A stretch of DNA of 64,000 nt from positions 1-64,000 of the IMG/VR virus record IMGVR_UViG_3300010391_000174; one strand, written 5' to 3'. Under the pieces are notes generated by a model, which was not told where the DNA came from, ran no database searches, and was given only the letters and a program-made list of their open reading frames with translations. Position 1 is the first letter of the stretch, and every line of letters starts with the position of its first letter. The DNA comes from a virus. Shown piece by piece: positions 17,161-26,150 of this stretch. The translations under genes were made by a program, and so were the position numbers.

Positions 17161-18825
17161 ATGGGATTTTTAATGGAAAGTGCCGAAGTTGGTAATATTG
17201 GATTAAAACAACTTCGTGAACAAAGAGAGATTACTACAAACAGATGGGAAAAAATCGGTTTGTTAGAAGGTCTTGAAGGTAATGTAAAAGAAAACTGCGC
17301 ACAGTTATTCGAAAACCAATTGTCCTACATGATTAACGAATCGTCAGATTCTTCTTCAAGTGGTCAATTTGAAACAGTTGCATTCCCCGTAATTCGTAGA
17401 GTATTTGCTAAACTTTTGGCAAATGACATCGTGTCTGTACAGGCACTGAACTTACCGATTGGTAAATTGTACTACATCAATCCAAAAACAAGCGTTAGAG
17501 TTAATGAAAATGTAAATCAATATGAACATACATCACCTGATGGTGCATATGGAAATGCTGCATCAAAAGCTCTTTCAGCAAGAACACAATTTGAAACACG
17601 TTCATTATATGATGCATTCTATGCAACTGAATACAATCAGGAAGGTACATCATTATTTGACCGTTCAAAAGGTGAAATTACTATTGTAACTGGTACTACA
17701 CTTATCGTAAGTGGTGTTCCGGGTGTTGATAAATTCATTGTAGTAGCAATTACTGGATTTACTTCAACAAACGAAGGTAAATTGATTGGTCCTGCTGGTG
17801 TTCCGGTAGACACTGAATCATTCCTTGCTGGTTTGAGAATTTATTCTGATAGCAGTTTTACTGCTTATGTTGCTGCTGACAGCATTGCTGCTGGTGCTCA
17901 ACTTCCTTTCAATGTAAAGGTTCAGAAATACGGACAAGCAATTGTTGACAATACTGGTAGAATTACTCTTATTGTTGATTTACAGTCTCCTGCTCCTAAT
18001 GGCTACGATGCTATGACTGGTTCGAGTGCTGCTACTTTCAACTATGCATACAGAGTATATTCAGACCTTGAAGAAGACTCACAGATGGCAGAAGTAACTT
18101 TCGTACTTGACCAAGTTACAGTATCCGTAGAAACACGTAAAATGCGTGCTATGTGGACACCTGAATTGGCACAGGACGTTAGTGCATTCCATAACATCGA
18201 TGCAGAAGCTGAATTGACTGCTTTATTGTCAGAACAAATGGCTGCAGAAATCGACCGTGAAATTCTTCGTGACCTTAGACGTGGTGCTGCTTGGACTGCT
18301 CGTTGGGACTATAATGGTCTTCGTAAACAAAGCAATACTTACTACGGTGTACAGAAAGACTGGAATCAGACTTTGGTAACAAAGATTAACCAGATTTCTG
18401 CTCAAATCCACAAAGCTACTCTTCGTGGTGGTGCTTCATGGGTAGTTGTATCTCCTGAAGTTAGTGCTGTATTCGATGACCTTGAATATTTCCATGTAAG
18501 TAATGCTGCTCCTGAACAGGATAAGTATAACATGGGTATTGAAAAAATCGGTACATTGGGTGGTCGTTATATTGTATATCGTGACCCTTATGCACCAGCT
18601 AACACAGTGTTAATTGGTCATAAAGGAACAAGTATTCTCGAAACCGGTTACATATACGCTCCCTACGTTCCAATGCAGTTAACTCCTGTAATGTATAATC
18701 CATTCGACTTTACTCCGATTCGTGGTATCATGACTCGTTACGCAAAGAAAATGGTTCTTAACCGTTACTTCGGTAGAATTTTCTGCGATGGTTTAACAAC
18801 TTTCGGAATTGGTGATTTGAGATAA
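17161..18825 (+). CDS. Major capsid protein (gp23-like)
   Basis: 554 residues. The block from about residue 320 to 385 (Val-Ser-Val-Glu-Thr-Arg-Lys-Met-Arg-Ala, then Trp-Thr-Pro-Glu-Leu-Ala-Gln-Asp, then a Glu-Ile-Asp-Arg-Glu-Ile helix) is the hallmark of T4-type HK97-fold capsid proteins. The N-terminal 60 residues include a helical segment expected to be removed by the prohead protease. The gene is visibly richer in G and C at third positions than its neighbours, fitting very high expression. A strong terminator follows. Confidence 0.95.
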   Translation: MGFLMESAEVGNIGLKQLREQREITTNRWEKIGLLEGLEGNVKENCAQLFENQLSYMINESSDSSSSGQFETVAFPVIRRVFAKLLANDIVSVQALNLPIGKLYYINPKTSVRVNENVNQYEHTSPDGAYGNAASKALSARTQFETRSLYDAFYATEYNQEGTSLFDRSKGEITIVTGTTLIVSGVPGVDKFIVVAITGFTSTNEGKLIGPAGVPVDTESFLAGLRIYSDSSFTAYVAADSIAAGAQLPFNVKVQKYGQAIVDNTGRITLIVDLQSPAPNGYDAMTGSSAATFNYAYRVYSDLEEDSQMAEVTFVLDQVTVSVETRKMRAMWTPELAQDVSAFHNIDAEAELTALLSEQMAAEIDREILRDLRRGAAWTARWDYNGLRKQSNTYYGVQKDWNQTLVTKINQISAQIHKATLRGGASWVVVSPEVSAVFDDLEYFHVSNAAPEQDKYNMGIEKIGTLGGRYIVYRDPYAPANTVLIGHKGTSILETGYIYAPYVPMQLTPVMYNPFDFTPIRGIMTRYAKKMVLNRYFGRIFCDGLTTFGIGDLR

Positions 18826-18840
18826 TCATAAATAATTAAT

Positions 18841-18872
18841 AAAAAAGGGTTGGTAATTCCAACCCTTTTTTA
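18841..18872 (+). terminator. Strong Rho-independent terminator after capsid gene
   Basis: A perfect 13-bp stem (AAAAAAGGGTTGG with CCAACCCTTTTTT) with a TAATT loop. Confidence 0.95.
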
Positions 18873-18877
18873 TATAT

Positions 18878-18908
18878 TTGTCGTGCATTAACATATATGT
18901 TCTATAAT
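18878..18908 (+). promoter_or_regulatory. Possible sigma70-like promoter
   Basis: TTGTCG, 19 bases, TATAAT. The ATG at 18913 is so close that the transcript would be nearly leaderless, which lowers confidence. Confidence 0.3.
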
Positions 18909-18912
18909 AAGA

Positions 18913-19275
18913 ATGAAAAATTTAATTAAAGTAATAATTGATTGTTTAAGTGATGATTTATTAAAAAAAGAATATAAATCATTAAATAATGATAATAAAT
19001 TATATGGACATTGTTATGTTGCAACTGAAGCGTTATATCATTTAATGGATGATGAAACTAAATATAAATATACACCAGCAATATTAAAAGTTAATGATGT
19101 TGTTCATTGGTTTTTAAAAGAAAAAAAAACCGGAAATATTATCGATATAACAAAAGAACAGTTTGATTTTGAATTGGATTATTCTAAATCAAGAAATTGT
19201 TTTTTTCTTACCAAAAATCCATCTAAAAGAACATTAATTTTAATTAATAGAATATATGAAAAAAATTGTTATTAA
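18913..19275 (+). CDS. Small phage protein with a possible Cys-His-Asp triad
   Basis: 120 residues. Three spaced motifs stand out: Tyr-Gly-His-Cys-Tyr-Val-Ala (Cys34), Val-Val-His-Trp-Phe-Leu (His65) and Ile-Ile-Asp-Ile-Thr (Asp78). The order Cys, His, Asp with hydrophobic strands around His and Asp is that of papain-like or transglutaminase-like folds. Proteins of this pattern are frequent in phages and usually left as hypothetical. No signal peptide. The 3' end overlaps the start of the next gene by 20 bases. Enzymatic activity is inferred. Confidence 0.7.
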   Translation: MKNLIKVIIDCLSDDLLKKEYKSLNNDNKLYGHCYVATEALYHLMDDETKYKYTPAILKVNDVVHWFLKEKKTGNIIDITKEQFDFELDYSKSRNCFFLTKNPSKRTLILINRIYEKNCY

Positions 19276-20749
19276 TAAAACTATTATTCTTTTTTTAAAT
19301 ATTAATGATATGATATCATTAAAACAAAATGAATTAAAAAAAATAAAGGAACAATATTTATTAGAATATGATAATTGTATTATATATAATTATTATAATT
19401 TAAAAAATCATAAATCATTGATAAGAGATAAGATTAATAAACTTAAATTTATAAATCAAATAAGAATTAATGCAAGAGATTGTATTATTAAAATAATAAA
19501 TAATATTGAAAAAAACAATTTTCTTAATATGTATCACATTCAAGGTACTGATAAATCTCAAATACTTTATGGTGCATTTCATAATGAAATATTAATTGCT
19601 GTAATGACATTTGATAATGTAAAAGGTATGAATGGTGGAATAAAAAATAACGAATTTGATATGTCGAGATTTTCTGTAAAATCTGGACATATTGTTGTTG
19701 GGATATTTAATAAAATATTAAAGAAATTTATAAATGATTATAAACCAAGTAAAATAATATCATTCGGTGATTTGAATTTTATGAATCGAGATAATAATAT
19801 ATACGAGAATAATAGTTTTAAAATTATAAAAAATATACAACCAGATTTTAAAATATTAATAATAAATCGAAATGAATTATATCATAAATTTACGTATGGT
19901 TATAAATTTTTTAAGAATAAAAATATTAATATTGAAACAAAAAACAATATAAAAAATAATTCATTTCGTGTTTGGAATTGTGGTAAATTAAAATTTGAAT
20001 TATATATTAATGATGGTAATGTTGTTTTTGGTTTTGTATATGTGATAGTAAACAAAATAAATAATAAAAAATATATTGGACAAACCAGTAGATGTCTTAC
20101 TAAAAGAATATATGAATATAAAGCAGCTCTTAAATATAATAAATTTTATAATCAACATTTATTGAATGCGTTTAATAAATATGGTTGGGATAGTTTTGAA
20201 TTTAAAATTATAGATACTGCACAAACAATTGATGAATTAAATAATAAAGAAATTAAATATATTAACGAATATAAAACAACTGATAAGGAAATTGGATATA
20301 ATATTGAATCTGGTGGTAAAAATGCAATTCCTGATATCGAGACATTAAATAGAATGTCAAAATCTCATTTAGGTATTAAACAAACAGACAATTGGATTGA
20401 TAAAAGAATTTCAAAGGCTGGAACAGAAGAGGCCAAGAAATATGGTAAAGCAAAAACCGAAGAAGAAAAATATACACTAAGTATTAAATCGCCAAAATAT
20501 TGGCAAGGTAAACAAAGAGATGATAAGACTAAAGAAAAAATTAGCAAAACAAAAAAAGAAACGGGTTTATCTTCAAAACAAAAAGAAATATTATGTAAAA
20601 AAGTATATAGGGTCAATACAATAACAAATCAAATTCTTGAATTTGAATCAACAGCACATGCGTCTAAAATAGAAAATGTTAATCAATCAACAATATCAAG
20701 GTGGTGTAGTAAAAATAAAATAATTGGGGATATTCTTTGGAGATATTAA
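19256..20749 (+). CDS. GIY-YIG homing endonuclease fused to an accessory 'HIQG' domain
   Basis: 497 residues. Residues 88-250 form a domain starting Tyr-His-Ile-Gln-Gly and ending Trp-Asn-Cys-Gly-Lys-Leu-Lys-Phe-Glu. The same domain is found at the C-terminus of the Vsr-like endonuclease at 31496-33274. Residues 259-345 are an intact GIY-YIG nuclease (Tyr-Val-Ile-Val-Asn-Lys, then Lys-Lys-Tyr-Ile-Gly-Gln-Thr and the catalytic-helix Arg). NUMOD-like repeats and a DNA-binding tail with Asn-Gln-Ser-Thr-Ile-Ser-Arg-Trp follow. The gene overlaps the upstream gene by 20 bases and the convergent downstream gene by 4, as expected of a free-standing homing gene squeezed between phage genes. Confidence 0.85.
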   Translation: MKKIVINKTIILFLNINDMISLKQNELKKIKEQYLLEYDNCIIYNYYNLKNHKSLIRDKINKLKFINQIRINARDCIIKIINNIEKNNFLNMYHIQGTDKSQILYGAFHNEILIAVMTFDNVKGMNGGIKNNEFDMSRFSVKSGHIVVGIFNKILKKFINDYKPSKIISFGDLNFMNRDNNIYENNSFKIIKNIQPDFKILIINRNELYHKFTYGYKFFKNKNINIETKNNIKNNSFRVWNCGKLKFELYINDGNVVFGFVYVIVNKINNKKYIGQTSRCLTKRIYEYKAALKYNKFYNQHLLNAFNKYGWDSFEFKIIDTAQTIDELNNKEIKYINEYKTTDKEIGYNIESGGKNAIPDIETLNRMSKSHLGIKQTDNWIDKRISKAGTEEAKKYGKAKTEEEKYTLSIKSPKYWQGKQRDDKTKEKISKTKKETGLSSKQKEILCKKVYRVNTITNQILEFESTAHASKIENVNQSTISRWCSKNKIIGDILWRY

Positions 20750-21078
20750 TCCTCAGTGGATTCTTCTTTGATTTCAATTAATTTTATTAATGTGAATCCT
20801 TCTGCAATATTTTCATATGCATCAAGTCTTCTTTTCATTTCATCATAAACATGAAGTAATATATCTTGAATCTTTTCTGCATCAATCAGAATAATATCGT
20901 TTATTATATGTTCAGATGGGTTTTCGACAAATAATCGTTGATTTCTTTCACTAAAATCAATCCATTCTTTATTATGTGGTTTATATTGTCCAATAAACAC
21001 TAATTGGTCATTTAATGGGTCAAATCTAACAATAATTCGTTGATTTGGTTTTTTTTCGATTTTAACTATCCATTCCAT
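20746..21078 (-). CDS. Hypothetical phage protein
   Basis: 110 residues, soluble and mixed alpha/beta. No family is recognised. It is the last gene of a minus-strand operon (23206 to 20746). Its start overlaps the end of the preceding gene fragment by 13 bases, and its stop overlaps the convergent endonuclease gene by 4. Confidence 0.65.
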   Translation of the reverse strand: MEWIVKIEKKPNQRIIVRFDPLNDQLVFIGQYKPHNKEWIDFSERNQRLFVENPSEHIINDIILIDAEKIQDILLHVYDEMKRRLDAYENIAEGFTLIKLIEIKEESTED

Positions 21079-21275
21079 ATATTTACTTTATTTATTAATT
21101 TCTCATATTCTTCGTAATCAAAACCTTTTAAATTTCGAATATCTTCAATCATATCCCTTGTCCATATCATTTGATATGCTTCATGTCTACGGGGAATAGA
21201 AAAAGACCAACCAACAAATGAATCATCAAATATTATAATATCACCGTTAATTTGATATTGCACAATCTTGCACAT
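21066..21275 (-). pseudogene. 3' part of a small gene split by a TnpB element
   Basis: As it stands a 69-codon frame starts at an ATG inside the 3' end of tnpB. The phage-derived part begins at about 21256. Joining 21256 directly to 22438 gives a continuous 76-codon gene starting ATG 22477, with the junction reading Arg-Ile-Leu-Tyr-Gln-Ile-Asn-Gly. The downstream part may still be made from the new ATG. The protein (Asp-Asp-Ser-Phe-Val-Gly-Trp-Ser-Phe) has no recognised family. Confidence 0.6.
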
Positions 21276-22389
21276 TAGTCAAATTCTTGTAACGAGCACC
21301 GTATTGTCCCGTGAGAAACCGATTCAAAATGTTCTTACCTGCATTTATATCTGCATTGTCTTTGTGACCACATGATAGACACAAGAACATTTCTCCACTA
21401 CGATTTCCCCTATCGGAATGACCACATACTGGACAGGTTGTACTGGTGTAATAAGGTGCTACGCTGCGAAAACTAACACAGTTAATCTCGCATTGTGCTT
21501 CTAACCTTTTGAGCCAATATTTCCAATTCCAAGTTCCGATAGAACGCCTGATATTTTTGGTCAACAAGCGTTTGACCTTTGATTTATTTCCCATCTTCTT
21601 CAATTGTTCAACAACTATTAAATCTGGATTTTCCTTTGTTATAATTTCTTTGCTTATTTCATCAATCCTTTGTTTCAGTGCTCTCTTGGCTACATAATAT
21701 CCATTGGACTTTTGCTTACATCTTTTAACTCTCTCGATGCAACCTTTGATGTCCTTGCCGTATTGATTACCATTATTTAATGAAGCCAGTGCATTTATAC
21801 CTGTGTCTACACCAATACACTTCGTACCTTCTTTCTTTGTCTCAGTTACAATTTCGAAACTAAACTGAACATAGTTCTTGGTTATAATATATGAGTTCAG
21901 TCTCTTGCCGATGTTATTGTATTTGTTGAAATGTTTATGGTACTTGATGGGTAAATCCATTATCATTTTATTACCAACACTGGCGATATGTAACCAAGCA
22001 TCGAAAAGTCTACTGTCTTCGGTTTTGTAACCATTATTTTTAGTCGGTACTAAGTCAGCAATGGTACAACTAACATACATTATATTACCTTTATGAACTG
22101 GCATGACCAGTTTATTTGGTTTATCTTTCCACCTTACTTTTGTTGCCAACACCATATCAATTGCTTCTCTGGCTGCGACCTTTCTTAATCTTGCAGATAA
22201 CCATGTTTCGGGAATATCGACAATGGGTTTGAGAAGTTCACCTTTGCTTACTTTCTCAGAATTCAGCCAAAAGTATTGAATGAAGATATTAACCACCTTT
22301 GAGTATTCACTCAAAATAGTTAATAAATCATTTCTTTTCTTCGCTGTTGCGAATTTCAGACTACATTTGGTTGAACGGATTAGTTTCAT
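21247..22389 (-). CDS. tnpB: TnpB-type RNA-guided nuclease (element 1)
   Basis: 380 residues, IS200/IS605 OrfB family. The RuvC-like residues are present: Asp195 (Gly-Val-Asp-Thr-Gly), Glu261 (Val-Val-Glu-Gln-Leu) and Asp347 (Asn-Ala-Asp-Ile-Asn-Ala). A zinc ribbon has Cys319, Cys322, Cys337 and Cys340. TnpB proteins cut DNA next to a short TAM motif, guided by an RNA made from the element's right end. No tnpA is nearby. G+C is clearly higher than in flanking genes, suggesting recent arrival. The last three codons and stop appear to come from the target gene. The nuclease looks intact. Confidence 0.9.
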   Translation of the reverse strand: MKLIRSTKCSLKFATAKKRNDLLTILSEYSKVVNIFIQYFWLNSEKVSKGELLKPIVDIPETWLSARLRKVAAREAIDMVLATKVRWKDKPNKLVMPVHKGNIMYVSCTIADLVPTKNNGYKTEDSRLFDAWLHIASVGNKMIMDLPIKYHKHFNKYNNIGKRLNSYIITKNYVQFSFEIVTETKKEGTKCIGVDTGINALASLNNGNQYGKDIKGCIERVKRCKQKSNGYYVAKRALKQRIDEISKEIITKENPDLIVVEQLKKMGNKSKVKRLLTKNIRRSIGTWNWKYWLKRLEAQCEINCVSFRSVAPYYTSTTCPVCGHSDRGNRSGEMFLCLSCGHKDNADINAGKNILNRFLTGQYGARYKNLTNVQDCAISN

Positions 22390-22437
22390 TTATGAAAAGA
22401 TATGTTATTATCGTATAAAAAATTAATTAAATTAATT
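21257..22437 (-). mobile_element. IS605/IS1341-type TnpB-only element, inserted 3' of TTTTAT
   Basis: Bounds (plus or minus one base) come from reading-frame reconstruction. Read on the minus strand, the left flank ends GAAAGAATTTTAT and the right flank begins ATCAAATTAACGG. Joining them restores an open gene without gain or loss of bases, as expected of this transposon class, which makes no target duplication. The guide of its RNA would be the first bases of the right flank, and TTTTAT or TTAT the likely TAM. Confidence 0.6.
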
Positions 22438-22477
22438 ATAAAATTCTTTCTTGTTCTGGTGTTGGTCTATGATTCAT
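22438..22477 (-). pseudogene. 5' fragment of the gene split by TnpB element 1
   Basis: ATG 22477 opens a 13-codon frame (Met-Asn-His-Arg-Pro-Thr-Pro-Glu-Gln-Glu-Arg-Ile-Leu) that stops inside the element. The start overlaps the stop of the upstream gene by 11 bases, the usual spacing in this operon, which supports it as the original start. Confidence 0.55.
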
Positions 22478-22733
22478 ATTCAATTAAATCATTATCAGTT
22501 ATTAAAATTTCATCTCTTCCTTTAGTGATATATGATGACATGTCTTTATTCATTGCAGCACTTAAACACAAATTATAAATTTTGGTTTGAACTTGTGCAA
22601 ATGCAAATTTATTTTCATATGATTTACTTGTTATCCTGATAATCACATCATCAACAAATGTAATGTTTGATTGTAATCCAATTGAATATACCAATATATT
22701 TGCTTTTAATACATAAAGTTTATTTACTTCCAT
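22467..22733 (-). CDS. Hypothetical phage protein
   Basis: 88 residues from ATG 22733, chosen over an upstream in-frame ATG (22751) because the stop of the preceding gene and this ATG form the TAATG overlap common in this genome. Beta-rich with Asp-Asp-Val-Ile-Ile-Arg-Ile strands; no family recognised. Confidence 0.65.
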   Translation of the reverse strand: MEVNKLYVLKANILVYSIGLQSNITFVDDVIIRITSKSYENKFAFAQVQTKIYNLCLSAAMNKDMSSYITKGRDEILITDNDLIEYES

Positions 22734-23206
22734 TATTTTACTTCCCTCCAATTCTCATTTTCAATGCCATTTTTTAATTCATATAATTTATTTTCATCAA
22801 TTACAAGAACTTTTAAACCTTCTTGTCTGAAATAAAGTTTACCATCCTGAAGGATGCCCATATTATTGATATTATCCCTTTCTTCAATTGTTTGAACTAT
22901 AATATGATATTTATTATCAAATATATATGAAGTCTCAGCCATTAATTTCATATTTTCCCATAATAGTTTAGCCATTTCATCACCCACTTGTCCAAGTAAT
23001 CGTATACCTTTATCAAGTTCTATTACTGTTTCTGGGTCAAGGTCTGGACTTCTGCGATTAGACACATCTTGAAGAATATATCTCGCTAATTCAATTGAAA
23101 AAAACTTGTCTTCTGGTTTATCTTCATATTCTTTCGATAGTTCAATACATGGTCGTCCAGAAGCATTTAATTTTATCTCATATTCAATTCTTTGCATAAT
23201 TATCAT
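22733..23206 (-). CDS. Hypothetical phage protein
   Basis: 157 residues, first gene of the minus-strand operon ending at 20746. Met4 (23197) is an alternative start. It has a Ser-Pro-Asp-Leu-Asp-Pro-Glu-Thr stretch near residue 53 and is otherwise mixed alpha/beta. No late motif lies upstream, so the operon may be expressed earlier than the structural genes. No family recognised. Confidence 0.65.
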   Translation of the reverse strand: MIIMQRIEYEIKLNASGRPCIELSKEYEDKPEDKFFSIELARYILQDVSNRRSPDLDPETVIELDKGIRLLGQVGDEMAKLLWENMKLMAETSYIFDNKYHIIVQTIEERDNINNMGILQDGKLYFRQEGLKVLVIDENKLYELKNGIENENWREVK

Positions 23207-23267
23207 TGATTGTCACAAATATAAGATAAATTTTCCAAAACAAAACATTTTTTTAAAAAAACTTTTT

Positions 23268-23277
23268 AGTATTTATG
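23268..23277 (+). promoter_or_regulatory. Late-type promoter motif AGTATTTATG
   Basis: 30 bases before the neck gene ATG at 23299. Confidence 0.65.
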
Positions 23278-23298
23278 TAAAATGTAATATCTCACACT

Positions 23299-24417
23299 AT
23301 GGCATTAATTACAACAGTAGATAAAAATAAATTATATCTTCACATTAAACATGAATTAGGACATCCTTTGAGAACATTTGAACTCAATGATGAAATGATG
23401 GATTCCTATCTTGAAATGGTTATTGAAGATTATTCATCACTTGTTAATAGTTGGTTAATTCAACAACAATGGATTGGATTAGAAGGTTTGAGCAAAGAAA
23501 GCAGCGATTTTCTCAGTGCATTTACAACAAAATCAAATTCCTATATGGAATCATTTACATATGCATATTCAAAACAAGTGGGTCTTGGAACTAATGCGCC
23601 AGCAGCAACTGGATGGGAACTCAAGAGAGATTTTATTATAACCGAAGCAAATACACAACATTATATTATTCCTGCTGGTAGAGAAGTTAATGAAGTACTA
23701 TGGGAAACACCACCTGAAATTGATGCGGGTATGGTTGACCCGTTTGCATTGAACACATTTTCACCGGGAATGCTTGGTTGGTCTTATCTTGGTCGTCCTG
23801 CCATGTATGTACAACCCACATTTTCAACACTTTTATCTGCACAAGATAGAAGAATGAAACAAAGAGTAATGCAATCAATATTAACATATCGTATAACTGG
23901 TTTAGCAAGTGGTGAAAAAATACTACATCTATATCCAGTTCCCGGAAGTCGTGATGAAATCTCAGGTGCTTGGGGTAAACACATGGCTGGAAGAAAAGTA
24001 TGGTATTGGTATTACGATACAAATAAGAAAGGTAGAGATAAATGTTTAGAAGAAAATAGTGATGTAATTAAATTACCTTCCGACCCACCAATAAAAGTGC
24101 TGGAATGGGGTAAAATGAATGATGTTGCACATCAACAAATCAGAAATTTACTCATAGCCAAGGTAAAAATGGTAATTGGTGGTATTCGTGGTTTTTTCAG
24201 TGGCGAACTTGGTGTAACTGAAAAACAATTAACTATGGATTATCGTCATTTGCTTGATGAAGGTATTAAATTGAAAGAAGATACAGAAAAAATCATTCTC
24301 GAACAATTGATGAAACTAAGTCAGGAAATTATGACTGAAACCCGTGCAAAAATTGCTGAAAATGTTAACAAGGAAAGAGGATATCAACCACCAAGAACTC
24401 CAATTATTGCAATTTAA
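23299..24417 (+). CDS. Neck protein (gp13-like)
   Basis: 372 residues. The N-terminus (Leu-Gly-His-Pro-Leu-Arg-Thr-Phe-Glu-Leu, then a helix ending in Val-Ile-Glu-Asp-Tyr) matches the usual start of T4-type head-completion/neck proteins. A Trp/Tyr-rich central beta region and a long C-terminal helical tail follow. It is expected to sit between portal and tail. The next gene starts 2 bases after it. Assignment rests on recognised motifs and position. Confidence 0.65.
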   Translation: MALITTVDKNKLYLHIKHELGHPLRTFELNDEMMDSYLEMVIEDYSSLVNSWLIQQQWIGLEGLSKESSDFLSAFTTKSNSYMESFTYAYSKQVGLGTNAPAATGWELKRDFIITEANTQHYIIPAGREVNEVLWETPPEIDAGMVDPFALNTFSPGMLGWSYLGRPAMYVQPTFSTLLSAQDRRMKQRVMQSILTYRITGLASGEKILHLYPVPGSRDEISGAWGKHMAGRKVWYWYYDTNKKGRDKCLEENSDVIKLPSDPPIKVLEWGKMNDVAHQQIRNLLIAKVKMVIGGIRGFFSGELGVTEKQLTMDYRHLLDEGIKLKEDTEKIILEQLMKLSQEIMTETRAKIAENVNKERGYQPPRTPIIAI

Positions 24418-24418
24418 G

Positions 24419-24970
24419 ATGAAAAAGAAAAAACAAATAATTGACCTTGAGAATGATAGAATGGGTTTATTCATGACGGAAAATTCATTTGATTTAGATA
24501 TAATGTATGGTAGGGCATATTTAGAAACAGATAATGCACAAGAAGTTATATTACATAAAATCAATCTCATTGAAACCAAAACGCATGCATTATATGGTCA
24601 GGCAAAAACAAAAGATAAAAAATTCTTTACACCTGTCCGACTTAGAGTGATGGTTACTGTTGAAGAAGGAAAACAAGAAAATTATGGTGGTAATCCCGGT
24701 GGTATTGCTCGTGATGATACTGGAAATATCACATTTGGCGTATATATTAAAGAACTGGAAGAAAAGGGTGTTGAAATTGACCGTGGAGATATTATCGAAT
24801 ACAATCTCAGTGGAGAAAAAAATAGATATTATGAAGTTGAAAGTGCAAATAATGTTACAGATACAACAGCTAAAACAATTGGTGGGTTCAAATCGTACTG
24901 GAAACGTATAAGGGGCGTTCCAGTAAAATCTGATGTTGTTCCATTTTTAAGTGAAACTAAAGGAAATTAA
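24419..24970 (+). CDS. Neck/head-tail connector protein (gp14-like position)
   Basis: 183 residues from ATG 24419, two bases after the gp13-like stop. An in-frame upstream ATG at 24344 would overlap the previous gene by 75 bases and is less likely. The sequence has Asp-Ile-Met-Tyr-Gly-Arg-Ala-Tyr-Leu near residue 22 and Arg-Gly-Asp-Ile-Ile-Glu-Tyr near 124, typical of beta-rich connector proteins. T4 gp14 is longer (256), so identity is tentative. Confidence 0.55.
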   Translation: MKKKKQIIDLENDRMGLFMTENSFDLDIMYGRAYLETDNAQEVILHKINLIETKTHALYGQAKTKDKKFFTPVRLRVMVTVEEGKQENYGGNPGGIARDDTGNITFGVYIKELEEKGVEIDRGDIIEYNLSGEKNRYYEVESANNVTDTTAKTIGGFKSYWKRIRGVPVKSDVVPFLSETKGN

Positions 24971-24975
24971 ATATT

Positions 24976-26085
24976 ATGAAAAAAGATAGTAAACAAAGAC
25001 TTTTCGAAGTCATGGGAAAAGTTGATAAAACTTTCAAACCTAAATTAAATGAAGATTTTGGTGGTATTCCACCAGAATATCAAATTGAATTCGATAATTT
25101 AAAAAAAGAATATGGTGATAATGTTATTAATTCGTTTTTCACACATGGATTACCAGGATTTTATGATAGTCGAACCAGAGGTAATTATAGTCTTGACGCT
25201 ATAAAACAAAATCTAAATCATGTGAGTGATGAATATTTACCTATAACAACACCAATTGGAAGTGAAGATGACAAACTATTTGTTAGTATTGTAAATCAAG
25301 GAATTGATTCACATCTTGAAGGATTCAGAAAAAGTAAATTTAGTGATACTGCAGGAACGCTTGGTCGCAGAAGAGTTTTCAATTTTCATAAATCTGAAAT
25401 TCCTATTCTATTGAGAAGACTTGAAGAACTTGGAACGGAAGAAGCACTTCAATGGAAAGATGATATTGAAAATTATGATAAAAACATTAATGAAGTTCTT
25501 CAACAAAATGAAGAACTTGCTGTGGCATCTGATGGAGGATATTATGATAAACCAGAACATCAGGTTGTTGTTAGCAGAGAAGAAGCACAAAATATGAAAC
25601 AAATAACTGATTCAATGTTTAATGAGTTATTTTCTGGTGAAGGGGTTACCAAAGTCGATGTAAATGATAATTTAAAACAAGAAATTATTAATAAATTGAA
25701 AGAAAGTGGAATTAAAATTGATTATGATGATGAAGAAGGTCAATATTTTTATTGGATGAGTAAAGATGAAGATTTGGAATTAGCAAAAGATGAATTTAAA
25801 TTAATTGTTAGTAATTTATACAATAAAGTACAGAATGAACCACTAAGCGAAGCAAAGGCAATTAATCCCAAATACTCACATTTTGCAGTAACAAAAGCAG
25901 GTAAAATTGTAAATGGTTGGGATTATAGTGGTATGGACCCCGAAGAGTTAAAATCATTCAAAAAAGATTATTTCTTCAATGATATTGTTGAAATGGGAAT
26001 AGACCCCAAAACTGTTGCTATTTATACCACAAGAACATTGCAAAAAACAGGTATAAATCCATTTGATTCAAATAATTGGAATTAA
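24976..26085 (+). CDS. Putative virion-associated protein with a conserved C-terminal module
   Basis: 369 residues, soluble and charged. The last 75 residues (Asn-Pro-Lys-Tyr-Ser-His-Phe-Ala-Val, then Asn-Gly-Trp-Asp-Tyr, ending Ile-Asn-Pro-Phe-Asp) look like a small module that recurs at C-termini of structural proteins in phages of Bacteroidetes, as far as I can recall. It follows the neck genes by 5 bases and is the last gene of that unit. Confidence 0.6.
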   Translation: MKKDSKQRLFEVMGKVDKTFKPKLNEDFGGIPPEYQIEFDNLKKEYGDNVINSFFTHGLPGFYDSRTRGNYSLDAIKQNLNHVSDEYLPITTPIGSEDDKLFVSIVNQGIDSHLEGFRKSKFSDTAGTLGRRRVFNFHKSEIPILLRRLEELGTEEALQWKDDIENYDKNINEVLQQNEELAVASDGGYYDKPEHQVVVSREEAQNMKQITDSMFNELFSGEGVTKVDVNDNLKQEIINKLKESGIKIDYDDEEGQYFYWMSKDEDLELAKDEFKLIVSNLYNKVQNEPLSEAKAINPKYSHFAVTKAGKIVNGWDYSGMDPEELKSFKKDYFFNDIVEMGIDPKTVAIYTTRTLQKTGINPFDSNNWN

Positions 26086-26140
26086 GTCTGGTGATTATTG
26101 AATAAAAATTTTTCTAATCTACGACATTTTTATTATTCTC

Positions 26141-26150
26141 AGTATTTATA
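26141..26150 (+). promoter_or_regulatory. Late-type promoter motif AGTATTTATA
   Basis: Exact consensus, 49 bases before a 47-codon gene. Confidence 0.65.
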
